In this document: in pieces, positions 27,366-37,378 of the stretch
Position numbering within the stretch: the first letter of the stretch is position 1
Layout of the letters: every line of letters begins with the position of its first letter
Assembly (NCBI RefSeq): GCF_009497895.1
Contig: NZ_CP033116.1
Location: forward strand, 620,001 to 684,000
Source of the DNA: Halopseudomonas pelagia
GTDB taxonomy: Bacteria; Pseudomonadota; Gammaproteobacteria; Pseudomonadales; Pseudomonadaceae
Direction: 5' to 3'
DNA length: 64,000 nucleotides
The notes under the pieces: generated by a model
Databases searched by the model: none
Seen by the model: the letters and a program-made list of their open reading frames with translations, nothing else
What the model was told of the DNA's origin: nothing
Made by a program: the position numbers and the translations under genes

Positions 27366-30300
27366 ATGGGTGATCGGCATGATTATGTCGCCCTCGACTG
27401 GGTCAAAGGCGAAATTTCCGAGACGCTGAATCAGGCGCGTCAGGCCCTTGAAGCCTTTGTTGAGAACCCGGGAGACTCGACTCGACTGCGTTTCTGTCTG
27501 ACCTATATCCATCAGGTCCACGGCACGCTGCAGATGGTCGAATTTTACGGCGCAGCCCTGCTTGCAGAGGAAATGGAAAAGCTCGCTCAGGCGTTGATGC
27601 ATGGCAGTGCCAGCCGTGAAGGCGAGGCGCTGGACGTGCTGATGCAAGCGATATTGCAGCTGCCCACTTACCTTGACCGGGTCCAGAGCGGTCGACGCGA
27701 TCTGCCGTTGGTGTTGCTGCCACTGCTCAATGACATGCGCACCGCGCGTGGCGAAAAGCTGCTATCGGAAACCGCGTTGTTCAGCCCGGACGTCGATACC
27801 GGCGAGCCGGTGGACGCCTCCGAGAGGCTGACCAATTTCAGCGATGAACACACTGTATGGCAATTGCGCAAATTGCGTCAGGCCATGCAGATTGCCCAGG
27901 CGGGCATCATCCGTGGCCAGGACGTATCCGGCAATGCGCGGCAGCTGGGCAAGGTCTTCAGTCGCTTGCAGGCGCAATGCCGGGGCTCTGCCCATGCCGA
28001 TTTGTGGGCCGCTTATGCTGGTGTCGTCGAAGGGGTCGAGCACGGCACGATTGAAAATGGCGCGGCCATTCGGCAACTGTTGCGCCAGGCCGACCGCGAG
28101 GTACGGGTGCTGCTGGACCAGGGTCCCGCGGCGCTGGATACACCGCCGGCGCAGGAACTGCTGCGCAACCTGCTGTTTTACGTGGCCAAGAGTCCAGGCG
28201 GCAGCCCGCGCCTGGATGCGCTCAAACAACGTTATCAACTCAAGGCCCTGCTGACCGAAGACGATATCGCCAATCAGGCCACCGGCTCACGCTTGGTTGG
28301 CCCTGATCGCAGCGCGATGCAGTCGGTGGTTGAGGCGTTGGGTGAAGAGCTGATGCAGGTCAAGGATCGTCTGGACCTGTTTGTACGCAGTGATCGCAGC
28401 CAAATGGACGATCTGACTGCGCTGGCACCCAGCATGAAGCAGATAGCCGATACCCTGGCGATGCTCGGGTTGGGGCAGCCTCGTCGCGTATTGCAGGAGC
28501 AGATTCAGCAGGTCGAACAACTGGCCAGCGGGCAGAGCGAAGTCAACGATGCCTCACTGATGGATGTGGCTGGCGCGCTGCTCTACGTGGAAGCCAGTTT
28601 GCAGGGCATTCTGGGTATCGAACGCAATGACGGCGGAAACGCTGCCGGTACCGACATGCAACGCATGGCGGCGGCTCAGGACATGGTTCTGGTGCACCAG
28701 CAGGTCATACAGGAAGCACGCAACGCGCTGGAGCAAACGCGCGAAGCCATCAACGCTTTCATTGCCAGCCAATGGGATCATGCCCAGTTGGAGCCCGTCA
28801 GCGAATTGCTCAATAGCGTGCGCGGCGGCCTGGGTATGCTGCCGTTGGAGCGCGCCGCGGCGACGGTGCGCAGTTGTCGGCAATATATCAACGACCAGCT
28901 GTTAGGCCCCAAAGCGGTGCCGGACTGGGTCGCGCTGGATGCGCTGGCCGATGTGATCACCAGCGTTGATTATTATCTGGAACGCTTGGCAGAAGATGAT
29001 GCCGAGCGCAGTGACAATATTCTCGCCGTGGCGGCGGAGCGCCTGCAAACGCTGGGCTATGACCTCAATGGCGTCATCGGCAGCAGCGCCGCACCGCTGG
29101 CGCCAGAGACGGAGCTTAAAGAAGAAACAGCTTCTCCCGCCCCGACCCCCGAGCCGGACGCCATGACGTTCGAGGACCTGGACGAGGGCCCTGCCGAGAC
29201 GGTATCGGATGCTGCGTTCGTGACTTCGCCCGAAGCGCTAGAGCCACAGCAGGAGCCCGAAGAGTCGCTTCGGCCGGCTGCTGAGGTCGAGTCGTCGATC
29301 GCAGAGCAGGATGATGATGACGACGAGATGGACGCCGAACTGGTGGAAATCTTCGTTGAGGAGGCGGGCGAAGTACTGGACACGCTCAGCGAATTTACCC
29401 CGCTGTGGCAGGCCAATGATGATGACCACAAGGCGCGTGCGGAAGTGCGCCGTGCTTTCCATACCCTCAAGGGCAGTGGGCGTATGGTCAAGGCCGGCAT
29501 TCTCGCCGAGCTGGCCTGGTCGGTAGAGAACATGCTCAACCGGGTGATTGATCGCAGCATCGATCTGTCACCGGCGATTTTCGAGGTGATTAATTCAGTC
29601 CGCGCGGTGATGCCGCGCCTGGTAGAGGATTTTGAACATAATCGTCAGCAGCCTTTACCGGAGGTCGCCCGCTTGGCGGCGCTGGCCGATGCATTGTCCC
29701 AGGGCGAGTCGGGTGAGGATTTGTTGTTCGATGTCCAGATCGAGGCTGAGGGTGCCGCTGACAACGAGCCGCAGATCGACAGCGAGATCGAGGGCGCTGA
29801 CAGCAGCGATCTGATCTGTGAGGAAGTCGATAGCGAGACCGAGGCTGCAGCGGAGGAGCCTGCCGAGCACATCGAGTTCGAAGCTGAACAGGAGCAGGAA
29901 TGGGAAACGGCCGAGCTGGAGCCGCAACAGGAGCTGCCCGCCGAAGAGCCTGCACCCGAGTTGCCAGATACTGAAGATTCGAAGATCGAGCCAGCCGCTG
30001 TCCAGACCACTGAAAGTGGTCTGGACCCGATACTGCTGGAGATCTTTCGCAACGAAACCCAGTCGCATATCGAACAGATCAATGCCTTTCTCGACAGATG
30101 CGCGGAAGCGCTGCCGAGGCCGGTCAGCGATGCATTGCAGCGCGCGTTGCACACGCTCAAGGGTAGTGCGCACATGGCCGGCATCCAGCCCATCGCCGTG
30201 TTGGCGACTCCGCTGGAAAAACTGGCCAAGGATTTCAAGGCCAATCTGATTTCGGTCGACCAGGCGCTGGCCGATCTGTTGGCCGACGCAGTGCAATTGA

Positions 30301-33300
30301 TCGAGGCCGGCGTTGCTCAGCTCGACACCACGCCTGAACAGCCCATCCCCGGTACACCAGAGTTTCTCCAGCAACTCGACAAGGTGCGTGAGCAGGGCAT
30401 GGCGGCTCGTCACAGCGGCCGCGATGAGCTCGAGAGCGGCGCCGCCAGCGTGGGCCTGTTGTCGATTTTCCTTACTGAAGGCATCGATCAACTGATGGAT
30501 GCAGCGGATGTGCTGGAAGCGCGTCAGCGCGGTCAGGATGTCGAGTTGGACAGTCAGGGGCTGCGTCAAAGCTTGCGTGCGCTGGCTGATGTCGCCGGTG
30601 AAGTGGATCTGCCGCCGATCGAAGCCCTGGCTCAATGCCTGGAAGACGTTCATGAGGCACTGGTTGCCGGGCGTGTCGAGCTTGACGAAATGGCTATCAG
30701 CGCGCTTGCCGCCGGACATGAGCGCCTTATCGGCATGATGGATCAGGTCGCTGCGCATCAGCATATTCCGCCTGCGGTGATGGAAATTGGCGCGTTGCGC
30801 GAGCTACTCCCCGCGGCCGCGGCGGCAACTGTGGCGAAGATGATCACGCCCTCGGCAGGTAGCTGGAATCCGCAGGATGCAGTGACCGACGCCGAACTGG
30901 TAGAAATCTTTCTTGAAGAGGCGCAGGAAATCATCGATAGCGCCTCGGCGAGCCTGCAGCAGTGGATCGCTGACCCGGGTAACAGCCTGGCAGTCGAATC
31001 GCTTCAGCGTGACCTGCACACCCTCAAGGGTGGCGCACGCATGGCCGAAATCCCGCCGGTTGGGGATCTCGCTCACGAGCTGGAATTCCTCTACGAAGGG
31101 CTCGCCGACCAGCGCTACCAGCCCAGCGACGGGCTCAACGATCTTCTGCATGCGTGTCACGACAGCCTGGCAGAAATGGTTGAAGGGGTCGTAGCGGGTC
31201 GAATTATCAGCGACGGCTCTGGATTGATCGCCGCGATCAAAGGTTTCCGTGCGCGGCCCGATCTCCCGCCCCAGTTGCCCGGTCAAGCGCCCATTGCCAC
31301 CGCGACAGACGCCGCTGCGGAAGCTGAATTGCATCCAGGTGAGCAGCCGGCCGAGCCGGCGGCTGATCCGCTACTGGCGATGTTCCTCGAGGAGGCGGTC
31401 GAACTCATGGCGCCTTGCCAGGAGTTGCTGCTGCAACGGGAGAACGATCAAAAGGCGGGCGCAGAACTGATTCATCGTGTGCAGACCCTGAAGGGCAGCG
31501 CGCGTATGGCCGGTCAGACCGCACTGGCCGAGCAGGCTCGAGAGCTGGAAGCCGCGTTGCAGATGGAGGGCATGCCCAGCGAAGCCTTGCACGATGGTCT
31601 GCTGGCGCTGATGACGGCGCTGGAAGGATTGTCGGGTGGTGTGGATCTGGGCCCGGCTGACTGGAGCATGCCGGCTCTGCCGGTGGCCAGCCAGCCAGTG
31701 GTGGCTCCTGAACCAGAGCAGACGCAAACCGACTTGGCGCCACGGCAAACGCTGGCCCAGGTCAAGGCGATTCTGCAAAGCGCGATGCAGGCCAGCGAGG
31801 CTGGCGACGACAACCAGAATCGCGTCTCCGGGCAGGAAACCGTCAAGGTCTCCGCCAAATTGCTGGAAGAGCTGGTGAACCTGGCCGGTGAAACCTCGAT
31901 TTTCCGGGGCCGTATCGAACAGCAGGTCAGCGACCTGGGTAACACGCTGCACGATGTGGACGCCACTATCGAGCGGGTCCGTGACCAGTTGCGACGTCTT
32001 GATATGGAAACCCAGGCGCAGATTCTTTCGCGTCACCAGGAAGAGATCGAACAGGGTGGATACGAAGAATTCGACCCCCTGGAAATGGACCGCTATTCAC
32101 AGCTCCAGCAGCTGTCCCGGTCGTTGTTCGAATCGGCGTCTGACTTGCTGGATCTGAAGGAAACCATGGCGGCCAAGAGTCGCGACGCCGAAACCCTGTT
32201 GCTGCAACAGGCTCGGGTTAATACCGAGTTGCAGGAAGGCCTGATGCGCACGCGCATGGTGCCCTTCGATCGCTTGCTGCCACGGATGCGCCGAGTGGTC
32301 AGGCAGGTGGCAGGTGAGTTGGGCAAACAGGTGGTGTTGGACATCGGCAATGCCGAGGGCGAGATGGACCGCAGCGTGCTGGAGCGGATGATCGGACCGC
32401 TGGAGCATATGCTGCGTAACGCCGTCGATCATGGTATCGAGCTACCTGAGGTTCGTGCAGCCAAGGGTAAACAGGAAGAAGGGCGCATCCGTATCGATCT
32501 GCACCGCGAAGGCGGTGAGATTGTGCTGCAATTGGCCGATGACGGCGCCGGCATCAATCTCGATGCGGTCAAGCGCAAGGCGATTGAACGCGGGCTGATG
32601 GACGCCGACGCGGAATTGACCGATCAGGAGATCCTGCAATTTATTCTCGAAGCGGGGTTTTCCACCGCCGACAAGATTACCCAGATCTCCGGGCGTGGTG
32701 TCGGCATGGACGTTGTCAACGCCGAGGTCAAGCAGCTCGGCGGCAGCATGAGTCTGGATACCGAGCCCGGGAAGGGCAGTGTATTCACCATCCGCCTGCC
32801 GTTCACCGTGTCGGTTAACCGCGCATTGATGGTTTATTCCGGCGATGACCTGTACGCGATCCCGCTGAATACCATCGAAGGTATCGTGCGTGTCTCCGGT
32901 TATGAACTGGAGGCTTATTACGCGCCTGACGCGCCGCCGTTCGAATACGCCGGCAAGCGCTATGATCTGCGCTACCTGGGCAATCTGCTGGTCACTGGCC
33001 AGCAGCCACGTTTGAGCGGGCACACGTTGCCGCTGCCGGTAATTCTGGTGCGCGGCGCCGAGCATACGGTGGCGGTGCAGGTTGACGCGCTGGCCGGTTC
33101 GCGCGAGATCGTGGTAAAGGGGCTGGGCAAACAGTTTGCCGTCGTGCCGGGGATCGCTGGCGCGACCATTCTCGGCGACGGACGGGTGGTGGTGATTCTC
33201 GATCTGTTGGCGGTCATTCGTGCTCAGTTGGCATTGCAATCACAACAGCGGCTGGCCGCAGAACGGGCGCATGCGATAACCGAGAAGGAAGACGAGCGCT

Positions 33301-33671
33301 CGACCCTGGTTATGGTGGTGGACGATTCGATCACGGTACGCAAGGTGACCTCGCGGTTGCTGGAGCGTCACGGCATGGAGGTGATTACCGCCAAGGACGG
33401 GATCGAAGCTATTGCGCGGCTGCAGGACGTGCATCCGGACATCATGCTGCTGGACATTGAAATGCCGCGCATGGACGGGTTTGAAGTGGCCACGCTGGTA
33501 CGCCACGACGAACGCCTGGCGGATCTGCCGATCATCATGATTACCTCGCGAACCGGTGAAAAGCACCGCGAGCGCGCCCGTACCATCGGCGTGAATGATT
33601 ATCTGGGCAAGCCCTATCAGGAGGCTCAACTGTTGGAGGCGATAGGCAAACTGGTCAAGGTTCGTGGCTGA
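27366..33671 (+). CDS. chpA: ChpA, hybrid CheA-type kinase with multiple phosphotransfer domains
   Basis: The protein has 2101 residues from ATG 27366, five bases after GGAG. A degenerate N-terminal Hpt-like module (HQVHG, H49) is followed by full phosphotransfer modules with HTLKG motifs at H699, H929 and H1218. A fourth has QTLKG (Q1373), with Gln at the phosphorylation position. Glu/Pro/Ala-rich linkers occupy about 574-655 and 785-888. The kinase core has an N box HMLRNAVDHG (N1685), G1 DDGAGI and G2 GRGVGMD. A CheW-like domain (about 1795-1960) and a C-terminal receiver with D2030 in LLDIEMPRMDG complete it. It phosphorylates PilG and PilH. The P. aeruginosa protein, as I recall, is longer (about 2470) with eight Xpt domains, so this one is shorter. 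Confidence 0.97.
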   Translation: MGDRHDYVALDWVKGEISETLNQARQALEAFVENPGDSTRLRFCLTYIHQVHGTLQMVEFYGAALLAEEMEKLAQALMHGSASREGEALDVLMQAILQLPTYLDRVQSGRRDLPLVLLPLLNDMRTARGEKLLSETALFSPDVDTGEPVDASERLTNFSDEHTVWQLRKLRQAMQIAQAGIIRGQDVSGNARQLGKVFSRLQAQCRGSAHADLWAAYAGVVEGVEHGTIENGAAIRQLLRQADREVRVLLDQGPAALDTPPAQELLRNLLFYVAKSPGGSPRLDALKQRYQLKALLTEDDIANQATGSRLVGPDRSAMQSVVEALGEELMQVKDRLDLFVRSDRSQMDDLTALAPSMKQIADTLAMLGLGQPRRVLQEQIQQVEQLASGQSEVNDASLMDVAGALLYVEASLQGILGIERNDGGNAAGTDMQRMAAAQDMVLVHQQVIQEARNALEQTREAINAFIASQWDHAQLEPVSELLNSVRGGLGMLPLERAAATVRSCRQYINDQLLGPKAVPDWVALDALADVITSVDYYLERLAEDDAERSDNILAVAAERLQTLGYDLNGVIGSSAAPLAPETELKEETASPAPTPEPDAMTFEDLDEGPAETVSDAAFVTSPEALEPQQEPEESLRPAAEVESSIAEQDDDDDEMDAELVEIFVEEAGEVLDTLSEFTPLWQANDDDHKARAEVRRAFHTLKGSGRMVKAGILAELAWSVENMLNRVIDRSIDLSPAIFEVINSVRAVMPRLVEDFEHNRQQPLPEVARLAALADALSQGESGEDLLFDVQIEAEGAADNEPQIDSEIEGADSSDLICEEVDSETEAAAEEPAEHIEFEAEQEQEWETAELEPQQELPAEEPAPELPDTEDSKIEPAAVQTTESGLDPILLEIFRNETQSHIEQINAFLDRCAEALPRPVSDALQRALHTLKGSAHMAGIQPIAVLATPLEKLAKDFKANLISVDQALADLLADAVQLIEAGVAQLDTTPEQPIPGTPEFLQQLDKVREQGMAARHSGRDELESGAASVGLLSIFLTEGIDQLMDAADVLEARQRGQDVELDSQGLRQSLRALADVAGEVDLPPIEALAQCLEDVHEALVAGRVELDEMAISALAAGHERLIGMMDQVAAHQHIPPAVMEIGALRELLPAAAAATVAKMITPSAGSWNPQDAVTDAELVEIFLEEAQEIIDSASASLQQWIADPGNSLAVESLQRDLHTLKGGARMAEIPPVGDLAHELEFLYEGLADQRYQPSDGLNDLLHACHDSLAEMVEGVVAGRIISDGSGLIAAIKGFRARPDLPPQLPGQAPIATATDAAAEAELHPGEQPAEPAADPLLAMFLEEAVELMAPCQELLLQRENDQKAGAELIHRVQTLKGSARMAGQTALAEQARELEAALQMEGMPSEALHDGLLALMTALEGLSGGVDLGPADWSMPALPVASQPVVAPEPEQTQTDLAPRQTLAQVKAILQSAMQASEAGDDNQNRVSGQETVKVSAKLLEELVNLAGETSIFRGRIEQQVSDLGNTLHDVDATIERVRDQLRRLDMETQAQILSRHQEEIEQGGYEEFDPLEMDRYSQLQQLSRSLFESASDLLDLKETMAAKSRDAETLLLQQARVNTELQEGLMRTRMVPFDRLLPRMRRVVRQVAGELGKQVVLDIGNAEGEMDRSVLERMIGPLEHMLRNAVDHGIELPEVRAAKGKQEEGRIRIDLHREGGEIVLQLADDGAGINLDAVKRKAIERGLMDADAELTDQEILQFILEAGFSTADKITQISGRGVGMDVVNAEVKQLGGSMSLDTEPGKGSVFTIRLPFTVSVNRALMVYSGDDLYAIPLNTIEGIVRVSGYELEAYYAPDAPPFEYAGKRYDLRYLGNLLVTGQQPRLSGHTLPLPVILVRGAEHTVAVQVDALAGSREIVVKGLGKQFAVVPGIAGATILGDGRVVVILDLLAVIRAQLALQSQQRLAAERAHAITEKEDERSTLVMVVDDSITVRKVTSRLLERHGMEVITAKDGIEAIARLQDVHPDIMLLDIEMPRMDGFEVATLVRHDERLADLPIIMITSRTGEKHRERARTIGVNDYLGKPYQEAQLLEAIGKLVKVRG

Positions 33672-34647
33672 GGCAACTGCGCCCGCCATCGGCCTGTTAG
33701 CCGGCAATCCGGACAAGCGCCGGTTGTTGACCGAGGTGCTGCAGCACTTTGGCTACCGGGTCAGCTTTTGCGCTGATCCCGGTCAGCTGGATTGTCAGCG
33801 GCTGGCCAGTATCAATACTGACGCCTGGCTGCTTGAGCTGCCGGAGGAGTCGGCGCTGTCAGACTGGCTACTGGAACACAGCGCGGTTCCAGTACTGCTC
33901 GGTGCAGGCGAAATTCCAGCGCCTGACAGTGAAGATTATCCGCGTTGGGAACGCCGCCTTTACAACAAGCTGCTGCCGTTATTGGGTCCTGCGCCCGCGG
34001 GTCAGTTGCCGAGTATGCTGACGGTCAGTGACGCGATCACAGACAGTCAGCCGGTCAGACCTCCCGCACGTTGTGTCTGGTTATTGGGCGCTTCCCTGGG
34101 TGGTCCCGCTGCGGTGAAGATCTTCCTCGATAGCCTGCCGGCGGACCTGCCGGTCGCCTTTATCTACGCACAGCATATCGATGCCGGATTCGAAGAGCGT
34201 TTGCCTGGCATTATTGGCCGCCAGAATGACTGGCGCATTATCAACTGTGTCGCGGGCAGCGGCTTGCATGACGGCGATGTGCTGGTCGCACCGATCAAAC
34301 GCAGCCTGAGCTTTTCTCCGGAAGGTCGGGTGCGCCTCAGTGATACGCCTTGGCCGGGTTTGTATCAGCCGTCAATCGAGACGTTGCTGGACCAGGTGGG
34401 CGACGCGTTCGCTCCGGCCTGCGGGGCGATTATTTTCAGCGGTATGGGCGAAGACGGCGTGCAGGCTTGCCGGCGGCTGCGCCAGCAGGGCGTCGAGGTG
34501 TGGACGCAAGACCCGAACAGCGCAGCCTGCTCGGTGATGCCTGAAGCGGTCATGGCGGCGGGTTTGAGTAGCCGTCAGGGCAACCCGGCAGAGCTGGCGG
34601 AGGCGTTACGGGCCTGGCTGGCGCAGGAGTGGCCGGTAGCGTTGTAA
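33664..34647 (+). CDS. chpB: ChpB, CheB-type protein-glutamate methylesterase
   Basis: The protein has 327 residues from a GTG at 33664 that overlaps the chpA end by 8 bases. The methylesterase triad is visible: S144 in LGASLGGP, H171 in AQHID, and D264 in SGMGEDG. The N-terminal 110 residues resemble a receiver (LLAGNPDKRRLLTEVLQHFGY) but lack the acidic pocket and phospho-acceptor (TDAWLLELPEES), so phosphorylation control is unlikely. It removes methyl groups from PilJ, opposite to PilK. Confidence 0.94.
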   Translation: MAEATAPAIGLLAGNPDKRRLLTEVLQHFGYRVSFCADPGQLDCQRLASINTDAWLLELPEESALSDWLLEHSAVPVLLGAGEIPAPDSEDYPRWERRLYNKLLPLLGPAPAGQLPSMLTVSDAITDSQPVRPPARCVWLLGASLGGPAAVKIFLDSLPADLPVAFIYAQHIDAGFEERLPGIIGRQNDWRIINCVAGSGLHDGDVLVAPIKRSLSFSPEGRVRLSDTPWPGLYQPSIETLLDQVGDAFAPACGAIIFSGMGEDGVQACRRLRQQGVEVWTQDPNSAACSVMPEAVMAAGLSSRQGNPAELAEALRAWLAQEWPVAL

Positions 34648-34679
34648 GCGCCGGTGAAAACCCATCAAGAGGAAAGGCT

Positions 34680-35147
34680 ATGTCAGATGCACTGGAAAGT
34701 CTGAACGGACTGATTGTTCCGCTCGCCGAACAGGGCCTGTTGCTGCCCAACGTCGCGGTAGCCGAACTGGTCAGCTTCCGCATTACCCGTGACGTGCCGG
34801 GTGCGCCAGCCTGGTTTCTCGGCTGGACGCGCTGGCGCGATCAACAGGTACCGCTGGTTGATCCCTATGTATTGCTCGGCCAGGCGCAGGACAATAGCGG
34901 CCGGCAGCCCCGAACGCTGATCATGAATGCGATTGGTGACCGTGAGGGGGTGCATTTTATTGGCATGCGCGTCTGGAGCATCCCGCGCTCGCGCAAGGTG
35001 TTGCGTGGCGAAATCAGTGAAGCTGGCGCGCCGGGCCCTTACGTCAGCCAGCGAGTGCAGCTGGCGGATGAACCGGAACTGTTGATGATTCCGGATCTGC
35101 AGGCGATCGAGTCAGCGTTGGAGCAGGCCGGATTATTGCGTGGTTGA
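34680..35147 (+). CDS. chpC: ChpC, CheW-like protein
   Basis: The protein has 155 residues from ATG 34680, behind AAGAGGAAAGG. The CheW-like fold includes NVAVAELVSFRI, GAPAWFLGWTRWRDQQVPLVDPY and FIGMRVWSIPRSRKVL. It is an accessory adaptor of the Pil-Chp system. It is the last gene of the cluster here. chpD and chpE, which follow it in P. aeruginosa, are absent, and a leftward sensor kinase gene ends 9 bases away. Confidence 0.92.
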   Translation: MSDALESLNGLIVPLAEQGLLLPNVAVAELVSFRITRDVPGAPAWFLGWTRWRDQQVPLVDPYVLLGQAQDNSGRQPRTLIMNAIGDREGVHFIGMRVWSIPRSRKVLRGEISEAGAPGPYVSQRVQLADEPELLMIPDLQAIESALEQAGLLRG

Positions 35148-35155
35148 GCGCCGGC

Positions 35156-36457
35156 TCAGATCGGAAAGCTGAGCCGCGCTTCGGTACCGCCGCCACTGCG
35201 GTTGAGCAGCTGCACTGTCGCCCCATGGGTTTCGGCGATGCGCTTGACGATCGCCAGACCCAGACCGGTGCCCGTAGTGGTTCTGGCCCGGTCGCCACGG
35301 GTAAAGGGCACGAACAGTGATTCACATTCGGTCGGATCGATCCCCGGCCCGCGGTCCAGCACCGCTACCACCAGATAGGGTTGAGCTGCGGCCCGCGTGA
35401 CATAGGTGCAGACCTCGATCCCGCTACCGCCATGATGCAGTGCATTGTCGATCAGATTGCTCATCACCCGTTTGATCGACAGGCGTCTGAGCTTTACCTT
35501 GGGCACCGGCTCCAGGCACAGGCGGACTTTTTCCTCGCCGGTATTCAGCGGTGCGACCACCTCCATGATGATGTCGTTGATGTCCTCCGGCTCAACCGCC
35601 TCAGTACTGCCATCGCGCATAAATGCCATGAACTGGTCGAGAATGGCGTCCATATCCTCAATATCGCGAATCATGCCCTCGGTCAGATCCGGCTCGGCGC
35701 TGGACAGCAGTTCGGTGGATAGACGCATGCGCGTCAGCGGCGTTCGCAGATCGTGGGAGACGCCGGCCAACAGCATCGAGCGATCGCGGTTGGCTTGTTC
35801 GACGTCCTGGGCCATCTGGTTAAAGGCCCGATACACCTCAGCGATTTCCGCCGGACAGTTGGTGTCGAGCAGACGCACACTTTGCCCTCTACCGATACGT
35901 CTGGCTGCTTGTTCTAGCTTTTTCAGGGGCTTGTTCAACTGGCGGACGAATATCCACGCGGCGGCAGTAGACAGAATGCCGATCAACACAAACCACAGCA
36001 CCACCATCCAGATCCGCTGCCCACGTAGCGGGTGCGCATAGAGTGGTACTTTCAGCCAGTTGTCCTGATAAGCCGGCTGGTGCACCCAGATTGACGGCTC
36101 ACCCTGAATGCGCACGCGGACCTCGGTGCGATCCCCAAGCTCGGCGCGTAATTGATTGGTGAATATGCCGGTGTACGGCCAGTGCACTTCGCCGGGCGGT
36201 ACCTGGTAGTGCGGGACCAGCATCATGCCGGTCATTTTTTCGATGTCGGCCCGGGTTTCCGGGCCCGCGGCCCAATAAGAGCCGATCAACATGGCAGTCC
36301 CGTGGCTGTACTGGCGGTCGACCAGCAGATCCTCGTTGCTCATCAGGTAGAACATGGTGAGCAATTTGGAGAACAAGGTGACCAGCAGAACCAGCAGGAT
36401 GGTGCGGGCAAAGAAGCTGCGTGGCAGCAACGGATGCCAGCCAGGGCCGCCCTTCAC
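35156..36457 (-). CDS. envZ: EnvZ/AmgS-type sensor histidine kinase
   Basis: The protein has 433 residues. TM1 is at about 16-39 (FFARTILLVLLVTLFSKLL) and TM2 at about 148-170 (WMVVLWFVLIGILSTAAAWIF), with a periplasmic sensor between. HAMP (LNKPLKKLEQAARRIGRG) follows. The phospho-accepting His is H235 in GVSHDLRTPLTR, the N box is NLIDNALHHGG, and G1/G2 are DRGPGI and GTGLGLAIVKR. It pairs with the OmpR-like gene. The neighbours tex, thioesterase and gshA match the amgRS locus of P. aeruginosa, a cell-envelope/aminoglycoside stress system. Its start overlaps the ompR stop (ATGA). Confidence 0.95.
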   Translation of the reverse strand: MKGGPGWHPLLPRSFFARTILLVLLVTLFSKLLTMFYLMSNEDLLVDRQYSHGTAMLIGSYWAAGPETRADIEKMTGMMLVPHYQVPPGEVHWPYTGIFTNQLRAELGDRTEVRVRIQGEPSIWVHQPAYQDNWLKVPLYAHPLRGQRIWMVVLWFVLIGILSTAAAWIFVRQLNKPLKKLEQAARRIGRGQSVRLLDTNCPAEIAEVYRAFNQMAQDVEQANRDRSMLLAGVSHDLRTPLTRMRLSTELLSSAEPDLTEGMIRDIEDMDAILDQFMAFMRDGSTEAVEPEDINDIIMEVVAPLNTGEEKVRLCLEPVPKVKLRRLSIKRVMSNLIDNALHHGGSGIEVCTYVTRAAAQPYLVVAVLDRGPGIDPTECESLFVPFTRGDRARTTTGTGLGLAIVKRIAETHGATVQLLNRSGGGTEARLSFPI

Positions 36458-37176
36458 GAATGCTTACCATCCGGCACAAATACGTAGCCGACACCCCATA
36501 CCGTCTGAATATACCGGGGTTTGGAGGGATCGGGCTCGAGCATGCGGCGCAGGCGGGAGATCTGTACGTCGATCGAGCGCTCCAGCGCATCCCATTCGCG
36601 TCCGCGCGCCAGTTGCATCAGCTTGTCGCGCGTTAGCGGTTCGCGCGGGTGCTGCACCAGGGCCTTGAGTACCGCGAACTCACCGGTAGTAAGCATGTGC
36701 ACTTCTTCGCCACGGCGCAGTTCACGGGTAGCCAGGCTGAGTACAAACTCGCCAAAGGTCACTTCTTCATCTTCGCCACCGGGTGCCCCGGGTACTTGTG
36801 GCGCCTGACGGCGCAGCACCGCTTTGATCCGTGCTACCAGTTCGCGGGGATTGAAGGGCTTGGGCAAATAGTCATCAGCGCCCTGTTCCAGACCAAGAAT
36901 CCGGCTGGCTTCATCGCCCTTGGCGGTGAGCATGATGATCGGGGTAGTGTTCTCCTGATCACGCAGGCGCTTGCAGGCAGTCAAGCCATCTTCACCGGGT
37001 AACATCAGGTCGAGCACGATCAGGGAATACAGTTCGCGGGCCAGCAGACGGTCCATCTGCTCGGTGTTTTCCACCGCGCGTACCCGGTAACCCTGCTCGG
37101 TCAAAAAGCGCTCGAGCAGTCTGCGCAATCGAACGTCGTCATCAACAATCAGGATCTTTTCGCCTTCGCTGGTCAT
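36454..37176 (-). CDS. ompR: OmpR/AmgR-type response regulator
   Basis: The protein has 240 residues from ATG 37176, preceded by AAGGTGAG. An upstream TTG at 37197 is less likely. The receiver has VDDD at 11-14 and phospho-acceptor D56 in VLDLMLPGEDG, with LPKPFNPREL. The winged-helix effector domain has LTTGEFAVLKALVQHP and RLRRMLEPDPSKPRYIQTVWGVGYVF. It is coupled to the kinase by a 4-base overlap and divergent from tex. Confidence 0.96.
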   Translation of the reverse strand: MTSEGEKILIVDDDVRLRRLLERFLTEQGYRVRAVENTEQMDRLLARELYSLIVLDLMLPGEDGLTACKRLRDQENTTPIIMLTAKGDEASRILGLEQGADDYLPKPFNPRELVARIKAVLRRQAPQVPGAPGGEDEEVTFGEFVLSLATRELRRGEEVHMLTTGEFAVLKALVQHPREPLTRDKLMQLARGREWDALERSIDVQISRLRRMLEPDPSKPRYIQTVWGVGYVFVPDGKHS

Positions 37177-37337
37177 GCGCTTTCTCACCTTGTTCAAGTT
37201 GTAAGCATTGTGGCTGAAGCGGCCTGTTTGGGTGTTCAGGCATTGTTACAAGAGGTTTCTTTTGTACAAGTTTCGCGGCGCTTTGGCCAGAATTCTTCCA
37301 CCCTCGGTGCTGTCACCCCATATCGGGTTTCGTCGGT

Positions 37338-37343
37338 TATACT
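37338..37343 (+). promoter_or_regulatory. candidate -10 (TATACT) for tex
   Basis: TATACT occurs 36 bases before the tex ATG, preceded by GGT. No convincing -35 is visible upstream. Confidence 0.35.
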
Positions 37344-37378
37344 GCCGGGCCTGCCAACTTTGATCTGGATACTTCAGC

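Noticed and set aside
29655..30764. 369-codon frame antisense to chpA
   Set aside because: Mirror of the Glu/Ala-rich linkers and Hpt modules; no motif and no ribosome site.
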